DNA of 64,000 nt from Thiopseudomonas sp. (lineage in GTDB: Bacteria; Pseudomonadota; Gammaproteobacteria; Pseudomonadales; Pseudomonadaceae). The notes beneath the pieces were generated by a model that was given only the letters and a program-made list of their open reading frames with translations, had not been told where the DNA came from and ran no database searches. Position numbers and translations under genes: made by a program. The stretch covers positions 1 through 64,000 of the forward strand of contig JALOAC010000011.1 of NCBI GenBank assembly GCA_023228985.1, read 5' to 3'. Positions 1 to 8,118 of the stretch are shown in pieces (within the stretch, counting starts at the first letter, position 1; each line of letters opens with the position of its first letter).

Positions 1-590
1 AATCCGCTATCGGATGCATGGCATCCTCGTACAGGCGTAACGCTCCAGCAGAGCATCTAGGTGCTGAAATTTGGTATTTTGCTTAACGAGCACAAAGCTA
101 CAGCCATGACACCCACTCTTGTACGAGCTGGCCATGCCTGCGACAGCGGTGCGTCAGGCGGTGCTGTGTTTATAGGCTTAATCCGCTGTCGGATGCATGG
201 CATCCTCGTACAGGCGTAACGCTCCAGCAGAGTATCTAGGTTCTGAAATTCTGGATTTTGCTTAACGAGCACAAAGCTACAGCCATGACACCCGCTCTTG
301 TACGAGCAGGCCATGCCTGCGACAGCGGTGCGTCAGGCGGCGCTGTGTTTATAGGTTTAATCTGCGGTCGGATGCATGGCATCCTCGTACAGGCGTAACG
401 CTCCAGCAGAGTATCTAGGTTCTGAAATTCTGGATTTGGCTTAACTTGCACAAAGCTACAGCCAAGACACCCGCTTTTGTACGAGCAGGCCATGCCTGCG
501 ACAGCGGCGCATCTGACGGCGCAGTGTTTATAGATTTAATCCGCGGTCGGATGCATGGCATCCTCGTACAGGCGTAACGCTCCAGCAGAG
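1..590. repeat. Tandem 179-bp REP/BIME array, three full units plus a partial fourth
   Basis: Near-identical units start at 1, 180, 359 and 538, an exact period of 179 bp; the fourth breaks off near 590. Each unit holds two oppositely oriented REP-like palindromes. One is GCAGGCCATGCCTGC preceded by TTGTACGA; the other, inverted, is GGATGCATGGCATCC followed by TCGTACA. Each forms a 6-bp stem with a 3-nt loop. The layout matches the pseudomonad REP pattern (TGTAGGAGC plus palindrome plus GCGA), so this is a BIME-like array. No RAYT transposase is in the window. Apparent open frames here are repeats of one another and are not genes. Confidence 0.9.
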
Positions 591-608
591 TGCCAAAGCA
601 CAGTCTGG

Positions 609-720
609 TGTGGGACCTGCCTTGGCAGGGAAGCGGAGTTTAAACCATGGCACGGGCTTAAAGCCTCTTGCTCAGGTTGGCTTTAGTGCATTCCCCGTTC
701 CCCGACAAGTCGGGTCCCAC
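609..720. repeat. Inverted pair of a second REP-like palindrome
   Basis: TGTGGGACCTGCCTTGGCAGG at 609-629 (stem CCTGCC/GGCAGG) faces an inverted counterpart at 701-720 (stem CCCGAC/GTCGGG followed by TCCCAC). The flanks GTGGGA and TCCCAC are reverse complements, so the two form a BIME-like pair of a type different from the 179-bp units. It sits exactly where the tandem array is interrupted. It may be an independent REP insertion. Confidence 0.7.
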
Positions 721-773
721 AAAAGCGGGTGCCACGGCTGGGCATATCAGCAGAGCACCGACGCTGAAACCAC

Positions 774-878
774 ACACCCGCTCTTGTACGAGCAGGCCAT
801 GCCTGCGACAGCGGTGCGTCAGGCGGCGCTGTGTGTATAGGTTTAATCTGTGGTCGGATGCATGGCACCCTCGTACAG
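774..878. repeat. Single further copy of the REP pair
   Basis: Positions 774-878 repeat the forward palindrome, the spacer GCGGTGCGTCAGGCGGCGCT and the inverted palindrome found in the 179-bp units, with a few substitutions (GGCACC for GGCATC). It ends about 20 bp from the stop codon of mscM, so it could also fold in the 3' end of that transcript. Confidence 0.8.
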
Positions 879-898
879 TGCCCACGCTGAAGCTGTTA

Positions 899-2149
899 TT
901 AGTTAGCCTTGGTATGGCTAGTAGCTTGAACCAACGCAGCAAAGTCTCCGCCACTGGGGGCTTGATAAACACGCAGGCCAAACTCAGGCGCAATCGCTAG
1001 CAGATGGTCAAAAATATCGGACTGAATGCCTTCATAAGCCACCCACGCGGTGGTATTAGTAAAACAGTAAATCTCTAAGGGTAAGCCTTCTGGCGTAGGG
1101 CTTAGCTGACGCACAATCAGCGTCATGTTTTGATGCACACCCGGGTGGTTACGCAGGTAGCGCTCTACATAGGCGCGGAAAGTACCAATGTTGGTCATGC
1201 GCCGCGAATCCACTGTTTCACCTGCTTTAGCGCTCAGATAGCGCTCGTTCCACACGTTAAGCTCGTCGATTTTACTGTCAAAATAGCCATACATGAGCTT
1301 GAACTTTTTCAGGTGTTCAATTTCGTCGGCGGTGAGAAAATGAATGCTTTGTTGGTCGATTAACACACTTCTCTTGATACGACGGCCGCCACTTTCTTGC
1401 ATGCCGCGCCAGTTTTTAAATGAGCTGTTGATAAAACTCTTAATGGGCACGCTACTAATGGTTTTGTCCCAGTTCTGAATTTTTATCGTATGCAGCGCAA
1501 TATCAATCACATCACCGTCGGCATTTTGCTGCGGCATTTCAATCCAGTCGCCTACACGGATCATATCGCCAGAGGATATTTGTACGCTGGCGACCAGTGA
1601 GAGCAGGGTGTCTTGGAAAATCAGCATCAATACCGCCGCCATGGCTCCCAAGCCAGAGAGTAAAATAAGCGGAGAACGGTCAATAAGGGTGGCGATAATT
1701 AGGATGGTGGCAATGGCATACACAGCAATTTTAACCAGTTGCATATAGCCTTTGATTGGCTTTAGGTGCGCATCTTTGCGTCTGTTGTAGAGCATGTTGG
1801 CAAAGTTAAGGGACGCGCCAACGGCTAGTGCAATAGTTAAAACAATAAAGCCACTGGCGACGTTTTTAACCACGGCGACTAAGGCGTTTGGTAAGTTGGG
1901 CACAAACTGGATGCCGTGGGCTATGATGATTGCAGGAACAATATTGGCTAGTCGCTTGGCAATACCAAAGTCTTCAGCGTGCTCGTGGGAAACCTGCTTA
2001 AGAATGCGGTAAAAAGCGCGCAGAATAATTTTCTTAACAATAAAGTTGGCTACATAGGAAAAAAATAAAACTAAACCGGCCGATGCGAGGGTTTGGATGA
2101 GTGGATGTTGGGAAACCCATAGATTCCAAACTTCATAAATAGATTGCAT
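899..2149 (-). CDS. mscM: Mechanosensitive ion channel, YbdG/MscM type
   Basis: Inner-membrane channel of the MscS superfamily, expected to open on membrane tension and release solutes during osmotic downshock. The 416-aa length matches E. coli YbdG (about 415 aa). Several hydrophobic segments fill roughly residues 20-190, followed by the conserved beta domain with GDWIEMP and NWDKTISSVP and the YbdG-like block SFKNWRGMQESGGRRIKRS. The start at 2149 is chosen because AAAAAGG lies just upstream and the hydrophobic N-terminus follows; upstream in-frame codons run into xseA. It lies 25 bp downstream of xseA on the same strand, probably in one operon. REP palindromes follow the stop codon. Confidence 0.88.
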   Translation of the reverse strand: MQSIYEVWNLWVSQHPLIQTLASAGLVLFFSYVANFIVKKIILRAFYRILKQVSHEHAEDFGIAKRLANIVPAIIIAHGIQFVPNLPNALVAVVKNVASGFIVLTIALAVGASLNFANMLYNRRKDAHLKPIKGYMQLVKIAVYAIATILIIATLIDRSPLILLSGLGAMAAVLMLIFQDTLLSLVASVQISSGDMIRVGDWIEMPQQNADGDVIDIALHTIKIQNWDKTISSVPIKSFINSSFKNWRGMQESGGRRIKRSVLIDQQSIHFLTADEIEHLKKFKLMYGYFDSKIDELNVWNERYLSAKAGETVDSRRMTNIGTFRAYVERYLRNHPGVHQNMTLIVRQLSPTPEGLPLEIYCFTNTTAWVAYEGIQSDIFDHLLAIAPEFGLRVYQAPSGGDFAALVQATSHTKAN

Positions 2150-2174
2150 ATGTAAACCTTTTTGCGATGTAAAA

Positions 2175-3521
2175 CTAGAGTACTTGAATGCGTAATTGGC
2201 CTTCGGCCAGATGCGCTTGTAGTTGTTGCCCACTGCGTACCTGTTGGTTACTGCGAATCACCTGCTGATTCTCATCGCGCAGGATGCTATAGCCTCTGTC
2301 TAAAGTAGCTAATGGACTGACCAAATGTAAAGTTTGCGCCACGCTTTGTAGCTTGTATTGCTCTGTGCTTAAGCGGGTGGTCATGTTTTTAGTCAGGGCT
2401 TGCTGGTAGTGGGTTAGCCGCTGTTGCTGTTGATTAAGCAGGGTTTGTGGGTGTTGTATTTGTAACCGATTGTGCCACAGCTGAACCTGCTGCTGATTAC
2501 TTTGTAGTAGCTGAGTGCAGGCTCGGGTTAAGCGTAACTCAAGCTCATCTAAACGCTGCATGCTTTGCTCGATACGCTGCTTGGGATGACGTATGCGTGC
2601 ATTAAGACCATGTAATTGCTGGTTTAGCGTCTTGAGTCGATCGCTTAGACGGCGTTGCAAGCGTTGCTGTAAATAATCGATTCTTTGTAGTAATGCTTGA
2701 CGTTCCGGTGCTAATAACTCAGCAGCTGCGGTTGGCGTAGGTGCGCGCACATCAGCGACAAAGTCACTAATGCTGATATCTGTTTCATGACCAATGGCGC
2801 TTACTATAGGCGTGATGCTGTCAGCAATGGTGCGCGCTACTATTTCTTCGTTAAAACACCAAAGATCTTCTAATGAACCACCGCCACGAGCCAAAATAAT
2901 GGCATCAAATTGTCCGCGATCGGCCAGTTTTAGCGCCTGTACAATCTGAGCGGTAGCTTCTTTGCCTTGCACTGCGGTGGGCACCTGAGTTAAGGCAACT
3001 TGCGGTGCGCGGCGTGCAAATACGCTGAGTATGTCTTGCCATACAGCGCCGGTCGGTGAGGTGACCACGGCGATGCGGCGAGGGTATTTTGGCAGGTCTT
3101 TTTTACGCTGCTGATCAAACAGCCCTTCTGCTAGAAGCTGTTGTTTAAGCGCTTCAAATGCAGCGCGCAATGCGCCTTCACCGGCAGCCTCTAGCTGCTC
3201 AACAATTAATTGGTAATCACCACGACCCTCATAAAGAGATACTCGGGCAGCCACTTTAACTAAGGTGCCGTTCTCAATTATTTGCCGTGTGCGAGCTGCA
3301 TTTTGCCGAAAAAAAGCACAGCGTACCTGAGCCTGTGCATCTTTAAGGGTGAAATAAAGGTGTCCAGAAGCTGGGCGGGCTAGGTTAGAAATTTCGCCTT
3401 CTACCCAGATGCGTGGAAATACATCTTCCAACAGCTGACGCGCCCGCTGATTCAGCTGGCTGACTGTAAGGATTTCGGATGCTGGATTTGTGGGTCGTGA
3501 AGAAAGGTTTTGCATGGGCAT
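2175..3521 (-). CDS. xseA: Exodeoxyribonuclease VII large subunit
   Basis: Large catalytic subunit of exonuclease VII, which with XseB degrades single-stranded DNA to short oligonucleotides. The 448-aa protein has an N-terminal OB-fold (about residues 15-110, with WVEGEISNLARPASGHLYF), the central nuclease domain with VVTSPTGAVWQDI, ARGGGSLEDLW and GHETDISISDFVADVRAPTPTAAAE, and a long Gln-rich coiled-coil region (about 270-400). The first ATG has a TAAGG site upstream; a second ATG two codons later is possible. xseB is not in the window. The gene is bracketed by REP arrays on both sides of the xseA-mscM unit. Confidence 0.96.
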   Translation of the reverse strand: MPMQNLSSRPTNPASEILTVSQLNQRARQLLEDVFPRIWVEGEISNLARPASGHLYFTLKDAQAQVRCAFFRQNAARTRQIIENGTLVKVAARVSLYEGRGDYQLIVEQLEAAGEGALRAAFEALKQQLLAEGLFDQQRKKDLPKYPRRIAVVTSPTGAVWQDILSVFARRAPQVALTQVPTAVQGKEATAQIVQALKLADRGQFDAIILARGGGSLEDLWCFNEEIVARTIADSITPIVSAIGHETDISISDFVADVRAPTPTAAAELLAPERQALLQRIDYLQQRLQRRLSDRLKTLNQQLHGLNARIRHPKQRIEQSMQRLDELELRLTRACTQLLQSNQQQVQLWHNRLQIQHPQTLLNQQQQRLTHYQQALTKNMTTRLSTEQYKLQSVAQTLHLVSPLATLDRGYSILRDENQQVIRSNQQVRSGQQLQAHLAEGQLRIQVL

Positions 3522-3554
3522 ATAATACCTTAAGGCGCAATGCTATGCGAGACC

Positions 3555-3858
3555 GGCACTGACGCTTAAATCACGCACCCGTTTTTGTACGAGCAGGCCA
3601 TGCCTGCGACAGCGGTGCGTCAGGCGGCGCTGTGTTTATAGGTTTAATTCGCGGTCGGATGCATGGCATCCTCGTACAGGCGTAACGCTCAAACAGAGTG
3701 TCTAGGTTCTGAAATTCTGGATTTGGCTTAACTGGCACTGACGCTTAAATCACGCACCCGCTCTTGTACGAGCAGGCCATGCCTGCGACAGCGGTGCGTC
3801 AGGCGGCGCTGTGTTTATAGGTTTAATTCGCGGTCGGATGCATGGCATCCTCGTACAG
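3555..3858. repeat. Second locus of the 179-bp REP/BIME array
   Basis: Two REP pairs again spaced by 179 bp (GGCACTGACGCTTAAATCAC starts at 3555 and 3734). They carry the same forward and inverted palindromes as the array at 1-590 and in the same orientation. The unit here differs by having CTGACGCTTAAATCACGC in place of the segment containing CACAAAGCTACAGCC. This array lies between the divergent xseA and rpsB genes. Confidence 0.88.
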
Positions 3859-3881
3859 CCGGGCATATAAATCGCTTGTTA

Positions 3882-3916
3882 GCCCGCATCGCCCAGAAGC
3901 TGGGCTCCAACAAGAG
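3882..3916 (-). repeat. Isolated REP of a third type
   Basis: Read on the minus strand this is TTGTTGGAGCCCAGCTTCTG continuing into GGCGATGCGG, with stem CCCAG/CTGGG. It follows the common pseudomonad REP pattern TGTTGGAGC plus palindrome plus GCGATG. It is a single copy between the 179-bp array and the rpsB promoter. Confidence 0.6.
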
Positions 3917-4011
3917 CGGTGCTTTGTAACGCGATCATTGGTAGATACTTAAAGACTGGCTTTTATTACCATTAAGGGGCTGCGGCTCTAGCAAGTAATT
4001 TTATGTTTTTC

Positions 4012-4040
4012 TGGTCATTTAATGCTGGATATGCTATAAA
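4012..4040 (+). promoter_or_regulatory. Probable sigma-70 promoter of rpsB-tsf
   Basis: TGGTCA at 4012-4017 and TATAAA at 4035-4040 are separated by 17 bp, followed by the GC-rich stretch CGCGCCGC seen as a discriminator in many ribosomal promoters. The distance to the rpsB start leaves a leader of about 120 nt. Confidence 0.55.
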
Positions 4041-4049
4041 ACGCGCCGC

Positions 4050-4169
4050 TTTGTAGAAAATCTATAAAGTAAGTGAATCCACACACATATCGACACAGTT
4101 TTCTGGGTGCCTTCGGGTTGAGAGCTGGGATATGTGGAGGCCTAACCCAAACTTATCTTAGGAATTACC
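4050..4169 (+). promoter_or_regulatory. Structured rpsB mRNA leader, candidate S2 autoregulatory site
   Basis: The leader can fold with the stem CACATATC (4084-4091) pairing to GATATGTG (4129-4136), enclosing GGGTGCCTTCGGGTT. Gammaproteobacterial rpsB-tsf mRNAs are known to be repressed by free S2 binding a conserved leader structure; that this leader is the equivalent is inference from position and pairing. The Shine-Dalgarno AGGA just before 4170 lies outside the stem. Confidence 0.4.
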
Positions 4170-4913
4170 ATGACTCAAAACGTAAATATGCGCGATATGC
4201 TGCAAGCTGGTGTGCACTTCGGTCACCAAACCCGCTACTGGAACCCAAAAATGGGCAAATACATTTTTGGTGCGCGCAACAAAATTCATATTATTAACTT
4301 AGAAAAAACCCTGCCTATGTTCAAAGAAGCGCTAAGCTTTATCGAGCAGAAAGCATCGGGCAGAAACAAAATTCTATTTGTTGGCACCAAGCGTTCTGCC
4401 AGCAAGTTAATCAGTGAGCAGGCTGAGCGTTGTGGCATGCCTTACGTAGACCATCGCTGGTTGGGTGGTATGTTAACCAACTACAAAACCATTCGTACTT
4501 CGATTAAGCGTTTACGCGATCTAGAAGTTCAGGCGCAAGACGGTACCTTTGAAAAGCTGACTAAGAAAGAAGCTTTAATGCGTACCCGTGACCTAGAAAA
4601 GCTTGAGCGCAGCTTGGGTGGTATCAAGGACATGGGCGGTCTGCCGGATGTTATGTTTGTAGTTGACGTTGATCATGAGCGTATTGCTATCAGCGAAGCA
4701 AACAAGCTAGGTATTCCTGTTGTAGGTATCGTGGATACTAACAGCAGCCCTGAAGGTATCGATTTCATTATTCCAGGTAATGATGACGCAATCCGTGCCG
4801 TTCAGTACTACTTGTCCAAAGTGGCAGACACTGTGATTAACGCCCGTAAAGGCAGCGCAACAACCGCAGAAGAGTTTGTTGAAGTTGCTGATGAAGGTGC
4901 TGCCGAGGCCTAA
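4170..4913 (+). CDS. rpsB: 30S ribosomal protein S2
   Basis: Ribosomal protein S2, 247 aa, close to the usual length (about 241-250). The family opening MRDMLQAGVHFGHQTRYWNP and the block DHRWLGGMLTNYKT identify it, and the acidic C-terminus (about residues 232-247) is typical. S2 joins the small subunit late and helps recruit S1. The start is supported by an AGGA site and the conserved N-terminus. A strong terminator follows, then tsf, as in other gammaproteobacteria. Confidence 0.99.
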   Translation: MTQNVNMRDMLQAGVHFGHQTRYWNPKMGKYIFGARNKIHIINLEKTLPMFKEALSFIEQKASGRNKILFVGTKRSASKLISEQAERCGMPYVDHRWLGGMLTNYKTIRTSIKRLRDLEVQAQDGTFEKLTKKEALMRTRDLEKLERSLGGIKDMGGLPDVMFVVDVDHERIAISEANKLGIPVVGIVDTNSSPEGIDFIIPGNDDAIRAVQYYLSKVADTVINARKGSATTAEEFVEVADEGAAEA

Positions 4914-4938
4914 TTCACTGGTCTTGTGCTGATCACTT

Positions 4939-4968
4939 AAAAAGGGGGGCTGTACACCCCCTTTTTTT
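4939..4968 (+). terminator. Rho-independent terminator or attenuator between rpsB and tsf
   Basis: GGGGGG and CCCCC flank a short loop (CTGTACA), preceded by five A and followed by seven T. Some readthrough into tsf is expected because tsf is normally co-transcribed with rpsB at a lower level and no clear separate promoter is seen. Confidence 0.9.
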
Positions 4969-5025
4969 CAGATTAAAACTTCAGCTATCCGTGCTGGGTT
5001 TATCCAAATTTATGAGGAATAAAAG

Positions 5026-5895
5026 ATGACGCAAATCACTGCTGCTCTAGTTAAAGAACTACGCGAGCGTACCGGCCAAGGTATGATGGATTGTAAAAAA
5101 GCCTTGGAAGCTGCTGGTGGTGATATTGAAAAAGCTATTGATGATATGCGCGCTGCAGGTTCGATTAAGGCCGCTAAAAAAGCTGGCAATATCGCTGCTG
5201 AGGGTGCTATTTCGGTGAAAGTTGCTGATGACAATAAAACTGCAGTTATTATCGAAGTAAACTCGCAAACTGACTTTTTAGCGATGCAAGATGACTTCAA
5301 AACCTTTGTTGCTGAAAGTTTAGAAGCAGCTTTTGCTAAGGGTTACACCGATGCAGCACCGCTAATTGTTGAGTGCGAAACAGCGCGTGAAGCTTTGGTG
5401 GTTAAAACTGGCGAAAACGTAAACATTCGTCGTTTAGCGCGTGCTGAGGGTGATGTGCTAGGCGCTTATTTGCATGGCAACCGCATTGGTGCAGTAGTTA
5501 CCCTTAAGGGTGGTAATGCTGAGTTAGCGCGTGATATCGCTATGCATGTTGCAGCAAGTAGCCCGCAAGTTGTTAACCCTGATCAGGTTGATGCCGATGT
5601 AGTTGCTAAAGAAAAAGAAATTTTTATGCAGCTTAACGAAGATAAAATTCAAGGCAAACCAGAGAATATTGTTGAAAATATGGTCAAAGGCCGTATTAAC
5701 AAGTTCCTTTCTGAAATCAGCTTGGTGAGTCAGCCCTTCATTAAAGACCCAGACGTTACTGTGGGTAAGCTAGCTGAAAAAGCAGGCGCAGAAGTGCTCA
5801 GCTTTGTTCGCTACGAAGTGGGTGAGGGTATTGAGCGTGCAGAAGAAGACTTTGCTGCTGAAGTTGCTGCACAGGTAGCCGCTTCTAAAAAGTAA
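5026..5895 (+). CDS. tsf: Translation elongation factor Ts
   Basis: Nucleotide-exchange factor that releases GDP from EF-Tu. At 289 aa it has the usual length. The N-terminal UBA-like region contains KELRERTGQGMMDCKKALE; the core has the TDFLAMQDDF motif whose Asp and Phe contact EF-Tu (the usual form is TDFVARN, so this is a mild variant); the C-terminal subdomain has the GKPENIVENMVKGRINKF block. It starts after TGAGGAAT and is followed by a terminator. Confidence 0.99.
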   Translation: MTQITAALVKELRERTGQGMMDCKKALEAAGGDIEKAIDDMRAAGSIKAAKKAGNIAAEGAISVKVADDNKTAVIIEVNSQTDFLAMQDDFKTFVAESLEAAFAKGYTDAAPLIVECETAREALVVKTGENVNIRRLARAEGDVLGAYLHGNRIGAVVTLKGGNAELARDIAMHVAASSPQVVNPDQVDADVVAKEKEIFMQLNEDKIQGKPENIVENMVKGRINKFLSEISLVSQPFIKDPDVTVGKLAEKAGAEVLSFVRYEVGEGIERAEEDFAAEVAAQVAASKK

Positions 5896-5918
5896 GCACC
5901 AGCGTTGCTAGGTGATTT

Positions 5919-5960
5919 AAAAAAGGCTGCCCACATTGAATATGTGTGGCAGCTTTTTTT
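5919..5960 (+). terminator. Rho-independent terminator after tsf
   Basis: AAAAAAGGCTGCCCACAT pairs with ATGTGTGGCAGCTTTTTTT across a TGAAT loop, with one bulge. A poly-T tract closes it. Confidence 0.92.
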
Positions 5961-6022
5961 TAAGGTGCTTCTAAATAATTCACTAAATTTGAACTTGCGT
6001 AGCCAGTTATTTAGAACTTCCT

Positions 6023-6028
6023 TATAAT
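6023..6028 (+). promoter_or_regulatory. Candidate -10 box for pyrH-frr
   Basis: A perfect TATAAT lies 27 bp upstream of the pyrH start, between the tsf terminator and the gene. I cannot find a convincing -35 box at 16-18 bp, so only the -10 element is reported. Confidence 0.35.
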
Positions 6029-6054
6029 TGTGCATAAATTCGAGGAGAAAAAGT

Positions 6055-6801
6055 ATGACGCAGCCAGAAGCTGGTCGCCAGCCGCGCTACAAACGTATTT
6101 TACTGAAGTTAAGCGGTGAGGCTTTAATGGGGTCTGAGAACTTTGGTATTGATCCAAAAGTTCTAAACCGTATGGCGTTAGAGGTAGGACAGCTGGTTGG
6201 TATTGGTGTCCAAGTAGGTTTGGTCATCGGGGGTGGTAACCTGTTCCGTGGTGCGGCCTTGTCGGCGGTGGGTATGGATAGGGTTACTGGCGACCATATG
6301 GGTATGTTGGCTACCGTAATGAATGCGCTGGCCATGCGTGATGCCTTGGAGCGTTCTAATATTCCTGCGCTGGTGATGTCGGCCATTTCTATGGTTGGAG
6401 TGACTGATCACTACGATCGACGCAAAGCCATGGAGCATTTGAAGAAAGGCCAGGTAGTTATTTTCTCCGCCGGTACGGGGAACCCGTTTTTCACCACGGA
6501 TTCTGCTGCCTGTCTACGTGGCATTGAGGTTAACGCGAATGTGGTTCTTAAGGCCACCAAGGTAGATGGCGTATATACTGCCGATCCTTTTAAAGATCCT
6601 GATGCGGAAAAGTTTGATCGTCTAACCTATGATGAAGTGTTAGCGCGTCAGCTAGAGGTAATGGATTTGACGGCTATTTGCCTGTGCCGTGACCATAAGA
6701 TGCCTTTGCGTGTATTTAATATGAACAAGCCAGGTGCTTTATTGAATGTGGTTTTGGGTGGGGCAGAAGGCACTCTGATCGAGGAAGTAGATAATGATTA
6801 A
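6055..6801 (+). CDS. pyrH: UMP kinase
   Basis: Hexameric amino-acid-kinase-fold enzyme making UDP from UMP and ATP, the second phosphorylation in pyrimidine nucleotide supply. The 248-aa protein shows RILLKLSGEALMG, GLVIGGGNLFRG, the HMGMLATVMNALAMRDALE block and GNPFFTTDSAACLRG, all family hallmarks. The ATG at 6055 is chosen over an upstream in-frame TTG because GAGGAGAAAAAGT precedes it. The stop overlaps the frr start by 8 bp. Confidence 0.98.
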   Translation: MTQPEAGRQPRYKRILLKLSGEALMGSENFGIDPKVLNRMALEVGQLVGIGVQVGLVIGGGNLFRGAALSAVGMDRVTGDHMGMLATVMNALAMRDALERSNIPALVMSAISMVGVTDHYDRRKAMEHLKKGQVVIFSAGTGNPFFTTDSAACLRGIEVNANVVLKATKVDGVYTADPFKDPDAEKFDRLTYDEVLARQLEVMDLTAICLCRDHKMPLRVFNMNKPGALLNVVLGGAEGTLIEEVDND

Positions 6802-7351
6802 TGAAATTAAGACAGATGCGCAACAGCGCATGCGGAAATCGACCGATTCTTTGCAACATGCATTTGCGAAAATTCGTACCGGTCGTGCTCACCCCAGTAT
6901 TCTTGATGGGGTCATGGTTTCTTACTATGGCAGTGATACGCCGCTACGGCAGGTTGCCAACGTAGTCTCAGAGGACTCGCGCACCCTAGCCCTAACAGTA
7001 TTCGATCGCAGCATGATTCAGGCCGTAGAGAAAGCCATTATGCAGGCTGATTTAGGCTTAAACCCAGCAACAGCTGGTACCACCATTCGTGTACCTATGC
7101 CGGCTTTAACTGAAGAAACGCGCAAAGTGTATACGCGTCAAGCCCGTCAAGAAGCCGAGAATGCTCGCGTTGCAGTGCGTAACGTGCGACGTGATGCGTT
7201 AACGCAAATTAAAGACTTGGTTAAAGAAAAAGAAATCAGTGAAGATGATGAGCGCCGCGGCGCTGATGAAGTGCAAAAAGTTACTGATAAATTTATCGAA
7301 GAAATAGATGCAATGCTGGCGGCTAAAGAAGCCGACTTGATGGAAGTCTAA
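6794..7351 (+). CDS. frr: Ribosome recycling factor
   Basis: Splits post-termination ribosomes together with EF-G. The 185-aa length is exactly typical. The motifs KIRTGRAHPSILDGVMVSYYG, IRVPMPALTEETR and VRNVRRDA are diagnostic. The start lies inside the 3' end of pyrH (8-bp overlap), which implies translational coupling. uppS follows after 12 bp. Confidence 0.99.
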   Translation: MINEIKTDAQQRMRKSTDSLQHAFAKIRTGRAHPSILDGVMVSYYGSDTPLRQVANVVSEDSRTLALTVFDRSMIQAVEKAIMQADLGLNPATAGTTIRVPMPALTEETRKVYTRQARQEAENARVAVRNVRRDALTQIKDLVKEKEISEDDERRGADEVQKVTDKFIEEIDAMLAAKEADLMEV

Positions 7352-7363
7352 CGCGGAGCCGGC

Positions 7364-8113
7364 ATGGTCAAGCAGATAAGTGCGCAAGCAGCGGTGGTGC
7401 CAAGACATGTGGCCGTTATTATGGATGGCAACAACCGCTGGGCGAAAAAGCGCTTTTTGCCCGGCATCGCTGGCCATAAAGCCGGTGTTGATGCGGTACG
7501 CGCAGCAATAGAAGTGTGCGTTGAAGCAGGGGTTGAGGTGTTAACGCTGTTTGCGTTCTCAAGTGAAAATTGGCGCCGCCCCGAAGATGAGGTTAGTGCT
7601 TTAATGGAGCTTTTTTTGCTGTCTTTAAAGCGTGAGATCAACAAGCTTGATAAAAATGGTATCTGCTTAAAGATCATTGGCGAGCGCACCCGTTTTCATA
7701 CCGAGCTGCAGAAAGAAATTGAGCAAGCAGAGCAGCGTACGGCAGATAACTGTAAATTCACCCTGCAAATTGCTGCTAATTACGGTGGGCGTTGGGATAT
7801 TACTCAGGCCGCCCGCCAAATTGCCCTGCAGCTACAGCAAGGGCATTTAGCGCTTAATGAGATAAATGAAGAGTTGTTGGCCCAGCATCTTGCAACAGGT
7901 CGGGCCGGTGATCCTGATCTATTGATTCGTACGGGTGGTGAGCATCGGATTAGTAATTTTTTGCTGTGGCAGCTTGCTTACACAGAGCTTTATTTCTCGG
8001 ATTTATTCTGGCCTGACTTTAAGCATCAAGCCATGCGTGATGCTTTAGAAGACTTTGCTTTGCGGCAACGTCGATTTGGTAAAACCAGCGATCAGATTGC
8101 AGCGGAGCACTAA
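7364..8113 (+). CDS. uppS: Undecaprenyl diphosphate synthase (cis-prenyltransferase)
   Basis: Condenses isopentenyl diphosphate onto farnesyl diphosphate to give the C55 carrier for peptidoglycan and O-antigen. The motif HVAVIMDGNNRWAKKR near residues 15-30 holds the catalytic Asp (about D21). FSSENWRRP and the C-terminal RTGGEHRISNFLLWQ and TELYF..LFWPDF blocks complete the signature. The 249 aa are of normal length. It is followed 5 bp later by cdsA, as in most gammaproteobacteria. Confidence 0.98.
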   Translation: MVKQISAQAAVVPRHVAVIMDGNNRWAKKRFLPGIAGHKAGVDAVRAAIEVCVEAGVEVLTLFAFSSENWRRPEDEVSALMELFLLSLKREINKLDKNGICLKIIGERTRFHTELQKEIEQAEQRTADNCKFTLQIAANYGGRWDITQAARQIALQLQQGHLALNEINEELLAQHLATGRAGDPDLLIRTGGEHRISNFLLWQLAYTELYFSDLFWPDFKHQAMRDALEDFALRQRRFGKTSDQIAAEH

Positions 8114-8118
8114 TTAGT

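Noticed and set aside
57..493. Two similar minus-strand open frames of 85 codons each, and several others up to 1000
   Set aside because: They lie entirely in the 179-bp repeats, are copies of each other because the repeat length is not a coding constraint, and have no ribosome sites or family features.
1..590. Possible CRISPR array
   Set aside because: The whole 179-bp unit is repeated, with no unique spacers between short repeats, and the palindromes match REP architecture. No cas gene is near.
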